Assembly (NCBI RefSeq): GCF_018343695.1 | Contig: NZ_JAGYPJ010000001.1 | Coordinates: forward strand, 1,623,001 to 1,687,000 | DNA length: 64,000 bases | Origin: Lederbergia citrisecunda | GTDB taxonomy: Bacteria; Bacillota; Bacilli; Bacillales; Bacillaceae_C | Direction of reading: 5' to 3' | Shown here: piece by piece, positions 35,376 through 44,876 of the stretch | Layout of the letters: every line of letters starts with the position of its first letter | Numbering within the stretch: position 1 is the first letter of the stretch | The notes under the pieces: model-generated | Seen by the model: the letters and a program-made list of their open reading frames with translations, nothing else | The model's database searches: none | Told to the model about the DNA's origin: nothing | Translations under genes and position numbers: made by a program

Positions 35376-36408
35376 ATTCTTCTTGTGGCAAATAGCCCAG
35401 TGCAATCCCCTTTCTTATTAATTTTTGAAGTGTTTCATAATGGTACTCATCCTCTTCTTCTCTCGTTTCTTTAAGTGAATGCAATAGAGTTTTTCCGTGA
35501 AGAATCTCGTATACCCCCGTTCGTTTTGGACGATATTGGCTCTTGCAGTATTTAGAGCAATTCATTCCACAAAATGGGCAATTTATTGTCACTAGCCTTT
35601 GGGCAGTAATGGCTAATAATATTTGCTCTAATACTTGCCTTCCTATTCCAAATTCAAGGAGTCGATAGATCGCTCCCTTCGCATCTCTCGAATGCAGACT
35701 TGTCAAAACAAGATGGCCAGTCATAGCTGCCCTTGCTGCAATCATAGCTGTTTCAGCATCACGTATTTCACCAACAAGAATTACATCTGGGTCATGTCGT
35801 AAAATAGCCTTTAGACCGGTGCTGAAGCTAATTCCAGCTTTCTCGTTCACTTGGACTTGAAGAAGTTGATCATGAAGTTTTTCAACTGGATCTTCAAGCG
35901 ATATAACGTGACGATCCAAATATTCGGTACAATACTGAGCCAGTGCATACATACTTGTTGATTTCCCTCCGCCGGTCGGCCCAGTGAAAATAATCATGCC
36001 AAAAGCTTGAACCATCAAAGATGTCAAAAGGTCAATACTATAAGGAAATAAAGATAAATTTTTAAGGGATAATATTTGTTGAGGTAATATGCGTATTGCC
36101 ATGCTTTCTTTTGAGTGAGCGGAAGGTAAAGTCGAAATTCTGAGAGAAGTTTCTAATCCGGTGATAAGGGTTTGAAGGGAACCACTTTGTGGTTTTCTTG
36201 TTTCACCAATATCCATCGAGGCCATAAATTTAAAATGAGATATTAGTCTTTCCCCAACATCTAATGAAAAGTGTTTAATAGGACTCAACTTTCCATAAAT
36301 CCGAAATTGAACGAGGTACTTTTCAGAGTTGGGTGTGATATGGATATCCGTTGCATAATCGTGTAATGCCTCTGAAAGAAGAAGATCTGCCTTACTTTTA
36401 ATGTTCAT
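35332..36408 (-). CDS. comGA: Competence pilus assembly ATPase ComGA
   Basis: 358-residue GspE/PilB-type ATPase. Walker A 'GPTGGGKSTS' is at about residue 140, the Asp box 'SLEDPVE' and Walker B 'VILVGEIRDAETA' follow, then the His box 'TGHLVLTSLHSRDA'. A four-Cys zinc motif ('CPFCGMNCSKYC') lies near residue 280. It powers pilus assembly and DNA uptake. First gene of the comG operon. The SD AAAGGTGGTG is followed at 4 bases by a five-codon frame (ATG...TAA) overlapping the comGA start, and at 11 bases by the comGA ATG. ComK boxes are expected upstream, but I could not define them. Confidence 0.95.
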   Translation of the reverse strand: MNIKSKADLLLSEALHDYATDIHITPNSEKYLVQFRIYGKLSPIKHFSLDVGERLISHFKFMASMDIGETRKPQSGSLQTLITGLETSLRISTLPSAHSKESMAIRILPQQILSLKNLSLFPYSIDLLTSLMVQAFGMIIFTGPTGGGKSTSMYALAQYCTEYLDRHVISLEDPVEKLHDQLLQVQVNEKAGISFSTGLKAILRHDPDVILVGEIRDAETAMIAARAAMTGHLVLTSLHSRDAKGAIYRLLEFGIGRQVLEQILLAITAQRLVTINCPFCGMNCSKYCKSQYRPKRTGVYEILHGKTLLHSLKETREEEDEYHYETLQKLIRKGIALGYLPQEEYDRWIFEENKKVNI

Positions 36409-36657
36409 ACTTCATAAAACACCACCTTTATATTTTCGTTATGAGTTACATTCGACATAACTTTCCATTCTCCTGCAAAAAACTTAAATATTACATATTA
36501 TTATTTTTATCTGTTATGAGGTATAATAATAAGGTGAAGAAATATGATAATATCACTCAATCGTCACAATCATTAGCGGCACATATATTTACATTATTAA
36601 GCTTATTCCTTTATAATAATGTATTGATGGACTTAAGACTGCAAAGGAGGGATACAT

Positions 36658-36903
36658 ATGGATCGTATGTACAGAGTTTTGGGTTTTTGGACTGGTATTT
36701 TTACAATTATGTTCTATCTTGGCGGCATGGAGAAAACCGCTTTGCTTTTCCTAGGACAAACGGGATTCTTTGTTCTTCTTAGTTATTTAAGATTATCTGA
36801 ACGTATGTATATGTATGTGTTTGCCGCATATTTAACAGTATTTTTTGCTGGATTTACATACTATACATTGTTCCTAATGCCTCCAGGCGGTGGATTAGGT
36901 TAA
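36658..36903 (+). CDS. yqgY: DUF2626 membrane protein YqgY
   Basis: 81 residues starting 'MDRMYRVLGFWTGIFTIMFY', a pattern I recognise as B. subtilis YqgY (DUF2626). Three membrane segments cover most of the protein (about 8-25, 28-45, 50-72) and the end is Gly-rich. Function unknown. AAAGGAGGG lies 6 bases before the ATG. A bidirectional terminator follows. Confidence 0.9.
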   Translation: MDRMYRVLGFWTGIFTIMFYLGGMEKTALLFLGQTGFFVLLSYLRLSERMYMYVFAAYLTVFFAGFTYYTLFLMPPGGGLG

Positions 36904-36911
36904 TCACAAAG

Positions 36912-36951
36912 TAAAAAGGCTGTACCTTATTTTTAAAGGTATAGCCTTTTT
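36912..36951. terminator. Bidirectional terminator between yqgY and yqgX
   Basis: AAAAAGGCTGTACCTT and AAGGTATAGCCTTTTT form a long stem with one mismatch and T-runs on both sides. Confidence 0.88.
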
Positions 36952-36961
36952 ACTTTTTCAG

Positions 36962-37585
36962 CTATTGTAAAAACGGATTGCTATCTTTTTCTTCTTTAAT
37001 AGTCGTAACGGGACCATGACCTGAAAGTACTTTAGTCGGTTCGGGACAATTAAATATCTTTGCTTTAATACTCGTAAGCAATTGTTCATGATTTCCGCCT
37101 GGTAGATCGGTTCTTCCTATACTTCCCGCAAAGAGAGTATCTCCTCCGAATAAAGCATTCGCCTCTTTTGAGTAATATGAAATACTGCCTGGAGAATGAC
37201 CAGGAGTATGGAGAACTTGCAATAAAAATGGACCAATTTTAAGTGATTCTTCTTTTAAAATAAGATGATCTGCTGATCTTGCAGTGATATTGGCACCGTA
37301 GCGTGCTGATCCGTTTAAGGTTGAATTGGTTAACCATTCAGCCTCTTTTTCGTGAATATATACCGGGATTTCCCATCTATCTCTTACCTCATCAATCGCC
37401 CCAATATGATCGAAATGAGCATGCGTCATCAAAATAGCAAGTGGACTAAAGCCTTCATCCTGAATATAATTATTTAAATCCTTACCTTGATCGCCTGGAT
37501 CGAATACGATACATTCCTTATCCGCATTATAAAGAATATAACAATTTGTTTGCAACGGCCCAAGTGGTATTTTCACCCATTTCAT
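36962..37585 (-). CDS. yqgX: Metallo-beta-lactamase-fold hydrolase (glyoxalase II-like)
   Basis: 207 residues. Metal motif 'THAHFDHIG' (about residues 54-62) is the MBL HxHxDH. 'HTPGHSPGS' carries the third His and 'FGGDTLF' the bridging Asp, with a final 'LSGHGPVT' His. It probably hydrolyses thioesters; B. subtilis YqgX/GloC is the positional match. No signal peptide. Single gene between terminators. Confidence 0.92.
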   Translation of the reverse strand: MKWVKIPLGPLQTNCYILYNADKECIVFDPGDQGKDLNNYIQDEGFSPLAILMTHAHFDHIGAIDEVRDRWEIPVYIHEKEAEWLTNSTLNGSARYGANITARSADHLILKEESLKIGPFLLQVLHTPGHSPGSISYYSKEANALFGGDTLFAGSIGRTDLPGGNHEQLLTSIKAKIFNCPEPTKVLSGHGPVTTIKEEKDSNPFLQ

Positions 37586-37976
37586 TTTTTCACCCTCGCT
37601 CTATTTTTGATATGTTAAAACCGATTGTTATTTTTGCCATAATGGTTGGACACGCAATTCCTTAAGGAAAAACGGGTCATGGCAGACCCCACACATATAA
37701 ATTGCTAAGGAAGCTACTTCACTACCCGAGGATAGAAAGCGCCAAGTGTTGAAACCAACATACAGATTTTACAAATTCTATTTCATTATACATGAGCTGT
37801 TGTTTTTTTTTCACAAAAACGGACAATATAACTATACACATTCTTCACATTCATAGAAGTGTCACTTTTGAAACTCGACAAAGGCAGTTAAAAGTAATAA
37901 AATATGAAAGAGCACAACATATTCAAGTACATAGTATTTGCTGAATAATTTTTTCAGAAGGGAGCTTACAGTAAAT
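37586..37976. other. Intergenic region with a degraded class 2 repeat
   Basis: About 390 bases. From about 37625 to 37770 the sequence keeps pieces of the class 2 repeat ('GGTCATGGCAGACCCCACA', 'AAGGAAGCTACTTCACTACCCG', 'GAAAGCGCC'). The rest is AT-rich and holds the promoter for the small membrane protein that follows. No ORF is supported. Confidence 0.5.
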
Positions 37977-38150
37977 ATGGGTACAGCTATTATTTTCCTT
38001 TTAGTTGCTATACTTGCAGTCTTTAGTACTTTTAGTGCATTAAAAAACAAAAACGTTCTCGGAATCCTATTTGGAGGGGGTGCTATTGGTGTATTTGGCT
38101 TCTTTGCCATTATGACACTAATACATCTTCCAAAATCGCTTCCTCAATAA
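37977..38150 (+). CDS. yqgW: DUF2759-like small membrane protein
   Basis: 57 residues from ATG 37977; GGGAG lies 12 bases upstream, rather far, and a more distant ATG (37938) is possible. Two membrane segments (about 3-18 and 27-48) with a short Lys-rich loop. Length and position between yqgX and yqgU fit B. subtilis YqgW (DUF2759). Function unknown. Confidence 0.7.
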   Translation: MGTAIIFLLVAILAVFSTFSALKNKNVLGILFGGGAIGVFGFFAIMTLIHLPKSLPQ

Positions 38151-38159
38151 AAATGCAAT

Positions 38160-38198
38160 AAAAAAGAGGTTATACCAATGCGGTATAACCTCTTTTTT
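38160..38198. terminator. Bidirectional terminator
   Basis: AAAAAAGAGGTTATACC and GGTATAACCTCTTTTTT form a perfect 17-base stem with a 5-base loop and T-runs in both directions, between yqgW and yqgU. Confidence 0.93.
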
Positions 38199-38202
38199 AT
38201 GT

Positions 38203-39339
38203 TCATGAATTAGTTAAGGGTAATATCTTCCCAGTATTTAAATCCAGAAGTTGTTCATATTGGTATCCATACAAACATAAATCTCCTTCTTTGGAACATA
38301 AAATTGGCTTATTCTCAATATTATTGAAAAGTACTGTTTTTTTATGTTCGTTTAAATCCACACTTATTAATTCGTAATCTTCGTTGTAAAGTTCTATACT
38401 GTCATGCTTTTTCGGTGCAAAAGTAAGAAAAGTTTTTGACTTTTCATTAAATGTATAATATGGAATGAGCCAATCTGAGTATTGTGTTATGTTGGGGAGT
38501 GTAATATCAAAGATTTTCTGCTGTTGCAAATCAAAAAATGTGTATTTTAATGCCTCAATATTATCTTCTTCCACTTTAATCGTCATTATGTTATTGGCAA
38601 AAATATCGAATCTGAATACGTCTTCGAAAACTTTCACAGGGTCTGTTGTTTCATATAAAGATTTTTTTAATACTGGAGCAAAAAAAGCTAAATCATCTAC
38701 TTTCCAATCTTGTTCTAAAATTTGCTTATCATTATACCACTTTAAGAATGGCTGAACGTCTTCTACTTCTTCAACCTTACCAGTGTTAACATTAATCAGA
38801 TGTACTTTATAAGACCAATCTTCAAAAAAGGCAGTGACAAGCATTAATGAAGGGTCCGTTTCATTCCATTCATAGACAAGCTCATACGAATCTATTTCTG
38901 TAGAAAACTCAATGTTCCCTTTAAAATCTGTAAAATATACGTTAGCAGAGTGAGAATATGGAGAGGTATGAATAAAAAGTTTCTTCGAATGTTTGTGGAT
39001 TAAAACATTCATAATTGGAGCTTCTGAAGTAAAAATTACTTCATGGTGTTTAGAATAGAGTTGATCTGATTCTAAGACGTACTTTCCTTCATTTATATAG
39101 GAATAAAGTATCGTTTCATTATCTAACCAACCATATACTTTTTCAAAAGATCCATTTTGTATTTGGAGCGGCTCCGGGTGTTTGGTGCTTGCTTTCTCTT
39201 GCTTTTTATTTTCTTCAAAAGGATGCTCTACTTTAGGCGTATTAGAAGGGGGTGCATCTGTAACGGTTATGGAGCAACCTGAAACTAGTAAAGTAAAAAC
39301 TAATCCTATCACAATATGAAAAATAACAAACTTACGCAT
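38203..39339 (-). CDS. yqgU: YqgU-like lipoprotein
   Basis: 378 residues from ATG 39339 (AAAGGAGGGTG, 4-base spacing). Lipoprotein signal with lipobox 'LLVSGC' (Cys at about residue 22), then a Pro-rich linker and a beta-rich region with repeated WD/propeller-like segments ('NETILYSYINEGKY', 'KTVLFNNIENKPILC'). Probably an extracellular beta-propeller fold. Position and layout match B. subtilis YqgU, whose role is unclear. Single gene between terminators. Confidence 0.8.
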   Translation of the reverse strand: MRKFVIFHIVIGLVFTLLVSGCSITVTDAPPSNTPKVEHPFEENKKQEKASTKHPEPLQIQNGSFEKVYGWLDNETILYSYINEGKYVLESDQLYSKHHEVIFTSEAPIMNVLIHKHSKKLFIHTSPYSHSANVYFTDFKGNIEFSTEIDSYELVYEWNETDPSLMLVTAFFEDWSYKVHLINVNTGKVEEVEDVQPFLKWYNDKQILEQDWKVDDLAFFAPVLKKSLYETTDPVKVFEDVFRFDIFANNIMTIKVEEDNIEALKYTFFDLQQQKIFDITLPNITQYSDWLIPYYTFNEKSKTFLTFAPKKHDSIELYNEDYELISVDLNEHKKTVLFNNIENKPILCSKEGDLCLYGYQYEQLLDLNTGKILPLTNS

Positions 39340-39454
39340 TTGCACCCTCCTTTCAAATATTAACACACATACAATTATACGTTTTTTTTACTTAAATGTT
39401 TCATTTTCTTAACAAAAATTACAGATTTTTTACGGAAGTATTCATTTCCTTGAC

Positions 39455-39489
39455 AAAAAAAAACCACAACTTTCGTTGTTGGTTTTTTT
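39455..39489 (-). terminator. Terminator of ltaS
   Basis: AAAACCACAAC and GTTGTTGGTTTT pair with one bulged base around a TTTC loop, with A/T runs on both sides; it overlaps the ltaS stop codon. Confidence 0.75.
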
Positions 39490-41368
39490 ATTGAATTTGT
39501 TCCTCTCTATTTTCATAGAAACGAAGTAGGTCTCCGTAAATGATTTTATCAGAATAATCAAGTTCAACTTTTGATTTTTCTTTATATGGCTCACAAAATG
39601 ATTCTTCGACGGGTTCCTCAGTTTCTTTTGAGTAGCAAGTATTATCTGTGTATACATAGTCTTTTGTAATAAAACTTCCATCTCTGAAAACGGCAAAGTC
39701 ATGATGATTTTTTGAAAATAAGTCTTCACCAAATTGTATATCATTTTTAGTGTTTACTCCAAGGAGGTGAAGTAACGTTGGTTTCAAGTCAATTTGACCA
39801 CTAACTTTTGAAATCGTCTTTCCTTTTCCATTGTCCGTTACGCCTGGGATATGAATGATTAAAGGGACTCTTTGCAGCTGTGTACTCACAAATGGCGTGA
39901 CCTCTTTTCCTAAATATTGGGCCATAGCTTCATTATGATTTTCAGAAATCCCGTAGTGGTCTCCATACATGACGATGATGGAATTCTCATATAAACCTTC
40001 ATCTTTCAGCTTTTGGAAAAACTCCTTTATGGCTTCATCCATATAGCGTACGGTTGTAAAGTACCTGTTTAATGTACCGCTTTTTGAATCATACTCTTGT
40101 ATGAATTTATCCTCTTCGTCCAATTTAAATGGATGGTGGTTCGTCAACGTAATCATTTTTGTATAAAAAGGCTTATTCATTGTCTTCATGATCTCTACTG
40201 ACTGATCAAAAAATGGAATGTCTTTCATTCCCCAGCCAACAGAAATTTCTGGGGTAATCTCATAATCTGTTGCCGAATAGAAATAGTCATAGCCTAATGC
40301 TTGGTACATAATATCCCGATTCCAGAAACTTTTATTGTTTGCATGCATCGTAGATGAGTAATAACCCTTTTCACTAAGCTTTTCGGCCATTGCATCATAT
40401 TCATTTCCAGAATGGGTAAAAAAGACGGCTCCACGACTTAACGGATATAGGGAATTTTCAAGTATAAATTCGGAATCTGAAGTCTTCCCTTGTCCTGTTT
40501 GATGGTAAAACTCATCAAAGTAATAACTATCCTTTATTAAATCATTAAGAAACGGTGTAACTTCTTGACCGTACACATCATTATTAATAACAAAATTTTG
40601 TAGCGACTCCATCGAAACAACGATCAAGTTTTTATTTTCTGCAATCCCAAACATATTCTTATTTGGTTTAACATAATTCGCTTTAATATAGTTATCAATA
40701 TCGATTAATTCACTGCCATCTGCCATCGCTCTTTGAGCAGAAGATTTAGACTGTAGAAAAATATCGTACAGATGATAATTATACGTTCCAATGTTTTTAA
40801 CGAGCATTTCTCTATCAAATGTGCGAGTCAATAATTGAGGCCGTTCAGTTTCCGCTAGACCGATATTTAAAAATAGAATGGCCGCAGCAACAAGAAAATA
40901 GGCACGGCGATTAACCTTATTGATCGGTTTCATTTCTACATTTCTTTCTTTAAGCTTCATTATCAGGAATAATAAAACGACATCAATAAAATAAACGAAA
41001 TCGAACCATTTGATTTCTGTAGCAGCACTATCTCCTAAATCTCCAAAATTACTAGTTTGGAATAAAACAGGTAGAGTCAAGAAATCAGTAAAAAAACGAT
41101 AGAAAACAACATTTGCATATAAAACGAAACTTACTAGAAAACTTATGATTAATATATACCGATTTCGTGCTTTTCTTGATTTAAAAAATAGTGATAATCC
41201 AAAAATAAACAGCAAAAAGCTCAATGGGTTAATAAATAAAATAAGCTCTTGCATGAAGTTTTCAATTTTGATGTTAAAGCTTGTTTTGTAGACAATATAA
41301 GTTTTAATCCAGAGCATGACGACGGCTATTACTGGAAGAACTATATTGGCTTTCTTAAGCCTATTCAC
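39488..41368 (-). CDS. ltaS: Lipoteichoic acid synthase family protein
   Basis: 626 residues with five N-terminal membrane helices (to about residue 180), a linker and an extracellular sulfatase-type domain. '[10 protein letters not shown]' begins the domain (metal-binding Glu), the catalytic Thr is in '[10 protein letters not shown]', and 'MYGDHYG' carries Asp and His ligands. It polymerises glycerol phosphate from phosphatidylglycerol on the outer face of the membrane. By position it equals B. subtilis YqgS, one of four LtaS paralogues there. GTG start behind GGAGG (9 bases). Confidence 0.94.
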   Translation of the reverse strand: MNRLKKANIVLPVIAVVMLWIKTYIVYKTSFNIKIENFMQELILFINPLSFLLFIFGLSLFFKSRKARNRYILIISFLVSFVLYANVVFYRFFTDFLTLPVLFQTSNFGDLGDSAATEIKWFDFVYFIDVVLLFLIMKLKERNVEMKPINKVNRRAYFLVAAAILFLNIGLAETERPQLLTRTFDREMLVKNIGTYNYHLYDIFLQSKSSAQRAMADGSELIDIDNYIKANYVKPNKNMFGIAENKNLIVVSMESLQNFVINNDVYGQEVTPFLNDLIKDSYYFDEFYHQTGQGKTSDSEFILENSLYPLSRGAVFFTHSGNEYDAMAEKLSEKGYYSSTMHANNKSFWNRDIMYQALGYDYFYSATDYEITPEISVGWGMKDIPFFDQSVEIMKTMNKPFYTKMITLTNHHPFKLDEEDKFIQEYDSKSGTLNRYFTTVRYMDEAIKEFFQKLKDEGLYENSIIVMYGDHYGISENHNEAMAQYLGKEVTPFVSTQLQRVPLIIHIPGVTDNGKGKTISKVSGQIDLKPTLLHLLGVNTKNDIQFGEDLFSKNHHDFAVFRDGSFITKDYVYTDNTCYSKETEEPVEESFCEPYKEKSKVELDYSDKIIYGDLLRFYENREEQIQ

Positions 41369-41864
41369 TTATATTAACCTCCTTACAAATAGAAAAGCTG
41401 AAGCGCCTTAGTCAACCTCGATATGTAAAAATTCTAGGGCAAAATGATCTCTTTTTTGACTTCTATTGCCGCGTTTTTGAACTCGAAGGGATAGGCGCCA
41501 TAGCTATACATTAAATTAATTGATATTTCCATTTAATTGGAAAGGTCCTTAATAACTACCGACTATAATAATATGTTTCTTGCAAAAAATCAAATGCCCT
41601 ACTTTTCAGTAAATATGAACAAAAGCGAAAGCGCCTGTCCATCGATCAGGTTCTGTGTCAGAACGAAGTGGATTTAGTCTACAATCTTAATAGCGCTAGA
41701 CGTGAACTACCTATTAAAGATATCTACAATAATTTCAATTTATTAGCACCTGTAATGCAACCACAAAAGAATTTTATTCTTTATTCCTTATATATAGACG
41801 TCTAAAACATAAAAAAGTTTCATTTGTTGTCCAGAAACGGAAATTTCATACTTTTGACACATAT
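41369..41864. other. Intergenic region with repeat remnants
   Basis: About 500 bases between ltaS and the glcK terminator. Two stretches, about 41392-41510 ('AAGCGCCTTAGTCAACC', 'GGATAGGCGCC') and about 41625-41715 ('AAAAGCGAAAGCGCCTGTCC', 'AGCGCTAGACG'), carry the edges of the dispersed intergenic repeats in degraded form. I see no ORF and no tRNA. Confidence 0.5.
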
Positions 41865-41897
41865 AAAAAAAGGTGAGAAACTTGTTCTCACCTTTTT
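41865..41897 (-). terminator. Terminator of glcK
   Basis: GGTGAGAA (41872-41879) pairs with TTCTCACC (41885-41892), extended by A/T runs; 7 bases after the glcK stop. Confidence 0.88.
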
Positions 41898-41903
41898 CCT
41901 TCA

Positions 41904-42863
41904 TTAATTTTTATTTGCTGCTAGCCATGCAGCACCGGCTATACCAGCATCATTTCCTAATTGTGCTAAAACAATTTCAGTAGACTCTCCTACTGGTTTA
42001 AAAGCGTATTTCTTGAAGGCTTGTTCAATTTTACCTAGTAAAAAGTCACCGGCTTTTGATACTCCACCACCAATAACAATTCTCTCAGGATTAAATACAC
42101 TTCCGATATTAGCAAGAGCGAGTCCAAGATGATCAGCCAACGTGTCTACAGTGCTTAACGCAAGTTCATCACCAGCTTGAGCAGAATCAAAAATATCTTT
42201 TGCTGTAATATCATTAAGTCCCTTTAATGGAGAATCTCCTGTGTAGTCTGCAAGCAATTCTTTCGCTGTACGTACGATACCTGTTGCAGATGCAACAGTT
42301 TCTAAGCAGCCAGCCTTTCCACAATTACACATATAACCGCCTTGAGGAACCGCTGTAATGTGGCCAATCTCACCAGCTGCGCCCTTTGCACCGTGGACGA
42401 TATCTCCGCTAACAATAACTCCGCCACCAACGCCAGTTCCAAGTGTAATGGCAATTAAATCTTTTGCTCCTTTTCCAGCACCTTTCCACATTTCACCAAG
42501 TGCTGCTGAATTCGCATCATTTTCGATGGCAACAGGAACACCTACAGCTTCTTGCACTAAATCCCTAAGCGGGAAGTTATCTGGCCAGCCAAGATTAACA
42601 GCTTCAAACATTACACCTTTTTCTGTATCAATCGGTCCTGGTGCGCCAACACCTGCTGCTTTTAGGTTTTCATGCGGGATATTTAATTCCGCTAATTTTT
42701 TATGAACAGCTTCTCCAATATCTGGTATAATGCTACTTCCATTGTTTTCAATATTCGTTGGAATTTCCCAATTATGTACGATATCACCTTCTTCAGTTAA
42801 AAATGCCAATTTAACTGACGTACCTCCAATATCAATACCTAATAAAAACTTTTCATTAGCCAT
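41904..42863 (-). CDS. glcK: Glucokinase, ROK family
   Basis: 319 residues from ATG 42863 after GTGGGGA (a GTG four codons earlier is possible). ROK-family sugar kinase: 'LGIDIGGTSVKLAF' phosphate loop, 'ENDANSAALGE' with catalytic Asp, 'GTGVGGGVIV', and the zinc motif 'GHITAVP...CNCGKAGCLE'. It phosphorylates free glucose with ATP. It starts 2 bases after yqgQ, in the usual yqgQ-glcK pair. Confidence 0.95.
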   Translation of the reverse strand: MANEKFLLGIDIGGTSVKLAFLTEEGDIVHNWEIPTNIENNGSSIIPDIGEAVHKKLAELNIPHENLKAAGVGAPGPIDTEKGVMFEAVNLGWPDNFPLRDLVQEAVGVPVAIENDANSAALGEMWKGAGKGAKDLIAITLGTGVGGGVIVSGDIVHGAKGAAGEIGHITAVPQGGYMCNCGKAGCLETVASATGIVRTAKELLADYTGDSPLKGLNDITAKDIFDSAQAGDELALSTVDTLADHLGLALANIGSVFNPERIVIGGGVSKAGDFLLGKIEQAFKKYAFKPVGESTEIVLAQLGNDAGIAGAAWLAANKN

Positions 42864-42864
42864 G

Positions 42865-43077
42865 TTATTCCCCACTTTTCTTTCTATTTTTTTCTATATT
42901 CATTTCATTTCTTATGATGTAGAGTGCATTATGCAAATCATTCTTATCAATAAGATTTGAAAAATATAAATCTTTCACTTCAGCTTCCATTAGTTCCAAA
43001 TCCAACAATCTATTACCTAAATAAACAAATATCCCAAATCTTTTTAGTAATTGTTGTACATCGTATATCGTGTTCAT
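42865..43077 (-). CDS. yqgQ: DUF910 protein YqgQ
   Basis: 70-residue helical protein of the YqgQ/DUF910 family ('YDVQQLLKRFGIFVYLGNR', 'LELMEAEVKDLY'). The family is a three-helix bundle, possibly nucleic-acid binding; function unproven. It overlaps or abuts glcK and sits upstream of it in the same transcript. Confidence 0.9.
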   Translation of the reverse strand: MNTIYDVQQLLKRFGIFVYLGNRLLDLELMEAEVKDLYFSNLIDKNDLHNALYIIRNEMNIEKNRKKSGE

Positions 43078-43157
43078 TTTTTCACCACATTAAAAAAGTA
43101 GATAGCAAGTTAACTCTCTAGATATAAGAATATCTTCTTCCACATAATAGAGCAAGA

Positions 43158-44327
43158 CTAATTATGATGATACCCTGTGTAAAATAATCCGCCTACGATC
43201 ATGATAGCTGACAACAAAAATACTAATTGGTTTTTATGTTTTTGTTTTCGTGGAAAATGGACTGAACCTGTTGCTAAAAATCCCCCGATTAATCCTCCAA
43301 TATGCCCAGCATTATCAATGCCTGTAGTGGTAAATCCGAATATTAGATTAATAATAATGACAGTGATTACATCCATACCCATTGTTCGAAAAAATATTTG
43401 CGGATAAGAAAACCCGAGATACAAAAGAGCACCGAAGCAACCAAAAATGGCACCGCTTGCACCGGCAGATAAAGAAGGGCTAAAAACAAAGCTTGCAAGC
43501 GTCCCCATAAATCCGGAAAAAAGATAAATAAAAACAAAACGCGAGTGACCAAACATTTTTTCTACTGCCGTACCTAAATAATATAGGGCAAGCGTATTCA
43601 TTGCAAGATGAATAAATCCAATATGGATAAACATAGGTGTAACGAAACGCCACCATTCACCATTTAAAATAAGTGGATTGTATTTCGCTCCATATTTTAT
43701 CAGTGTTTCCGTATTTGTGGTACCTCCACTCGCTTCCATCATCAAAAAAATTAGCACCTGAAAAACCATAAAGAAATAAGTGAAACGTGGTTTAGTAAAC
43801 TCAAATAGCTTACGTTCGTCTTCTCCATCTTTGGAGGCTGCTTTCTTTATTGCACCTTGACGAATGACAAAAATTTCTGCTTCTTCGTATTCATCTTTTA
43901 GTAAAAAATCAATGTTTGTATTTAAGGTTTCAGCTACTTTCTTAATGGAACTATTATAATTTTCACGAGTTAATAAAATAGTTGAAACATTTGTCTTTCC
44001 CACTACTGAAACATTTTCTTCATGTGAAATTTGTTCTGCATCAATCGGAGCGTTTGCCGTAACGTAAATGTTTAAGGCGTTCAATGATCTACGAAATAAC
44101 TGTTTTCTTAATTCTTCAGCCTGACTAGCCGCTCTTTGTTGATCTCTTATGAAAGGATTAGCCCAAGCTAAATCCGTTCTAATCAAACGAATGTACGTGG
44201 CATTTTTATTTTCCCTATTTTCTAGCCACATTCCAGTTTGTGCATCATTTAAATTGATTAATCGATATCCGCATTCGTCTATTAAAAAATACGCAAGACG
44301 CCAAAATAAAAAAGTTTCCCTTCCCAC
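43158..44327 (-). CDS. Rhomboid-family intramembrane serine protease (YqgP-like)
   Basis: 389 residues. An N-terminal cytoplasmic domain (about 1-180) precedes the rhomboid core: 'NGEWWRFVTPMFIHIGFIHLAMN', catalytic Ser in 'SAGASGAIFG' (about residue 290) and catalytic His in 'NAGHIGGLIGG' (about residue 340). Six or seven membrane helices are visible. Position and N-domain match B. subtilis YqgP, but YqgP has about 507 residues with C-terminal TPR repeats; here the protein stops soon after the last helix. In B. subtilis the protease acts in turnover of membrane proteins such as the magnesium transporter MgtE. Confidence 0.9.
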   Translation of the reverse strand: MGRETFLFWRLAYFLIDECGYRLINLNDAQTGMWLENRENKNATYIRLIRTDLAWANPFIRDQQRAASQAEELRKQLFRRSLNALNIYVTANAPIDAEQISHEENVSVVGKTNVSTILLTRENYNSSIKKVAETLNTNIDFLLKDEYEEAEIFVIRQGAIKKAASKDGEDERKLFEFTKPRFTYFFMVFQVLIFLMMEASGGTTNTETLIKYGAKYNPLILNGEWWRFVTPMFIHIGFIHLAMNTLALYYLGTAVEKMFGHSRFVFIYLFSGFMGTLASFVFSPSLSAGASGAIFGCFGALLYLGFSYPQIFFRTMGMDVITVIIINLIFGFTTTGIDNAGHIGGLIGGFLATGSVHFPRKQKHKNQLVFLLSAIMIVGGLFYTGYHHN

Positions 44328-44590
44328 AATTCCTAATCCCCCTCAGGATCTCCATCTCCATACAAATTACTATAGCGAAAAAAACTGACTGTTGCAAAAA
44401 TAAGTACAAAAGTCAACCGCCTTGCCCTTGACGTCAAAAATAGGTGTGGATATTTAATCAATATTCTTTTCGGGATAAGCGATATAGAAAACATAATGAG
44501 TCCGACAGTTCCTGACTTGAATTAACAAACGAAAAGGTCAAGAAGTTTACTAGCCGATAGCTGGTTACGGCGGACGAGAAAAAATATAAA
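44328..44590. other. Intergenic region with an inverted class 1 repeat
   Basis: About 260 bases between the rhomboid gene and yqgO. The segment 44537-44564 on the minus strand (CCAGC...CTAGTAAACTTCTTG) is a copy of the class 1 repeat core in opposite orientation to the others at 7.2, 24.7 and 61.1 kb. Nothing else is recognised. Confidence 0.55.
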
Positions 44591-44594
44591 AAAA

Positions 44595-44616
44595 GCTGGT
44601 CTATAATAGATCCAGC
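44595..44616 (-). terminator. Terminator of yqgO
   Basis: GCTGG(T)CTAT and ATAGATCCAGC form a stem with one bulge; on the minus strand it is followed by TTTTTTTATATTTTTT. Confidence 0.75.
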
Positions 44617-44626
44617 AATGTGATTT

Positions 44627-44815
44627 TTATTTTCTATTTTCGAAAGCTGTACCTATAAGTTTTGAACGTACACCTGGAATATTCATCATCGCATTTACAC
44701 TTACACTTCGTAAAAATCGATTGCCAAAAAAAGTATTCAAAAGTTTATATCTAAAGCAATAAGCAGTTCCTAAGACAGCAAGTACTGAGAGCATTTTTAT
44801 CATTAACCTAATCAT
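44627..44815 (-). CDS. yqgO: YqgO-like small protein
   Basis: 62 residues with one N-terminal membrane segment (about 5-22) and a basic tail. GGAGGG lies 7 bases before ATG 44815. It sits between yqgN and the rhomboid gene, the yqgO position in B. subtilis; the name rests mainly on position. Function unknown. Confidence 0.65.
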   Translation of the reverse strand: MIRLMIKMLSVLAVLGTAYCFRYKLLNTFFGNRFLRSVSVNAMMNIPGVRSKLIGTAFENRK

Positions 44816-44876
44816 ATACTATCCCTCCTTGTCTTATGTTTACTTATCAGCTTATTTTTATGCGAACTTTCTCCTA

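Noticed and set aside
36441-36782. 113-codon plus-strand frame before and into yqgY
   Set aside because: It overlaps most of yqgY in another frame, and yqgY has a strong SD and clear family match.
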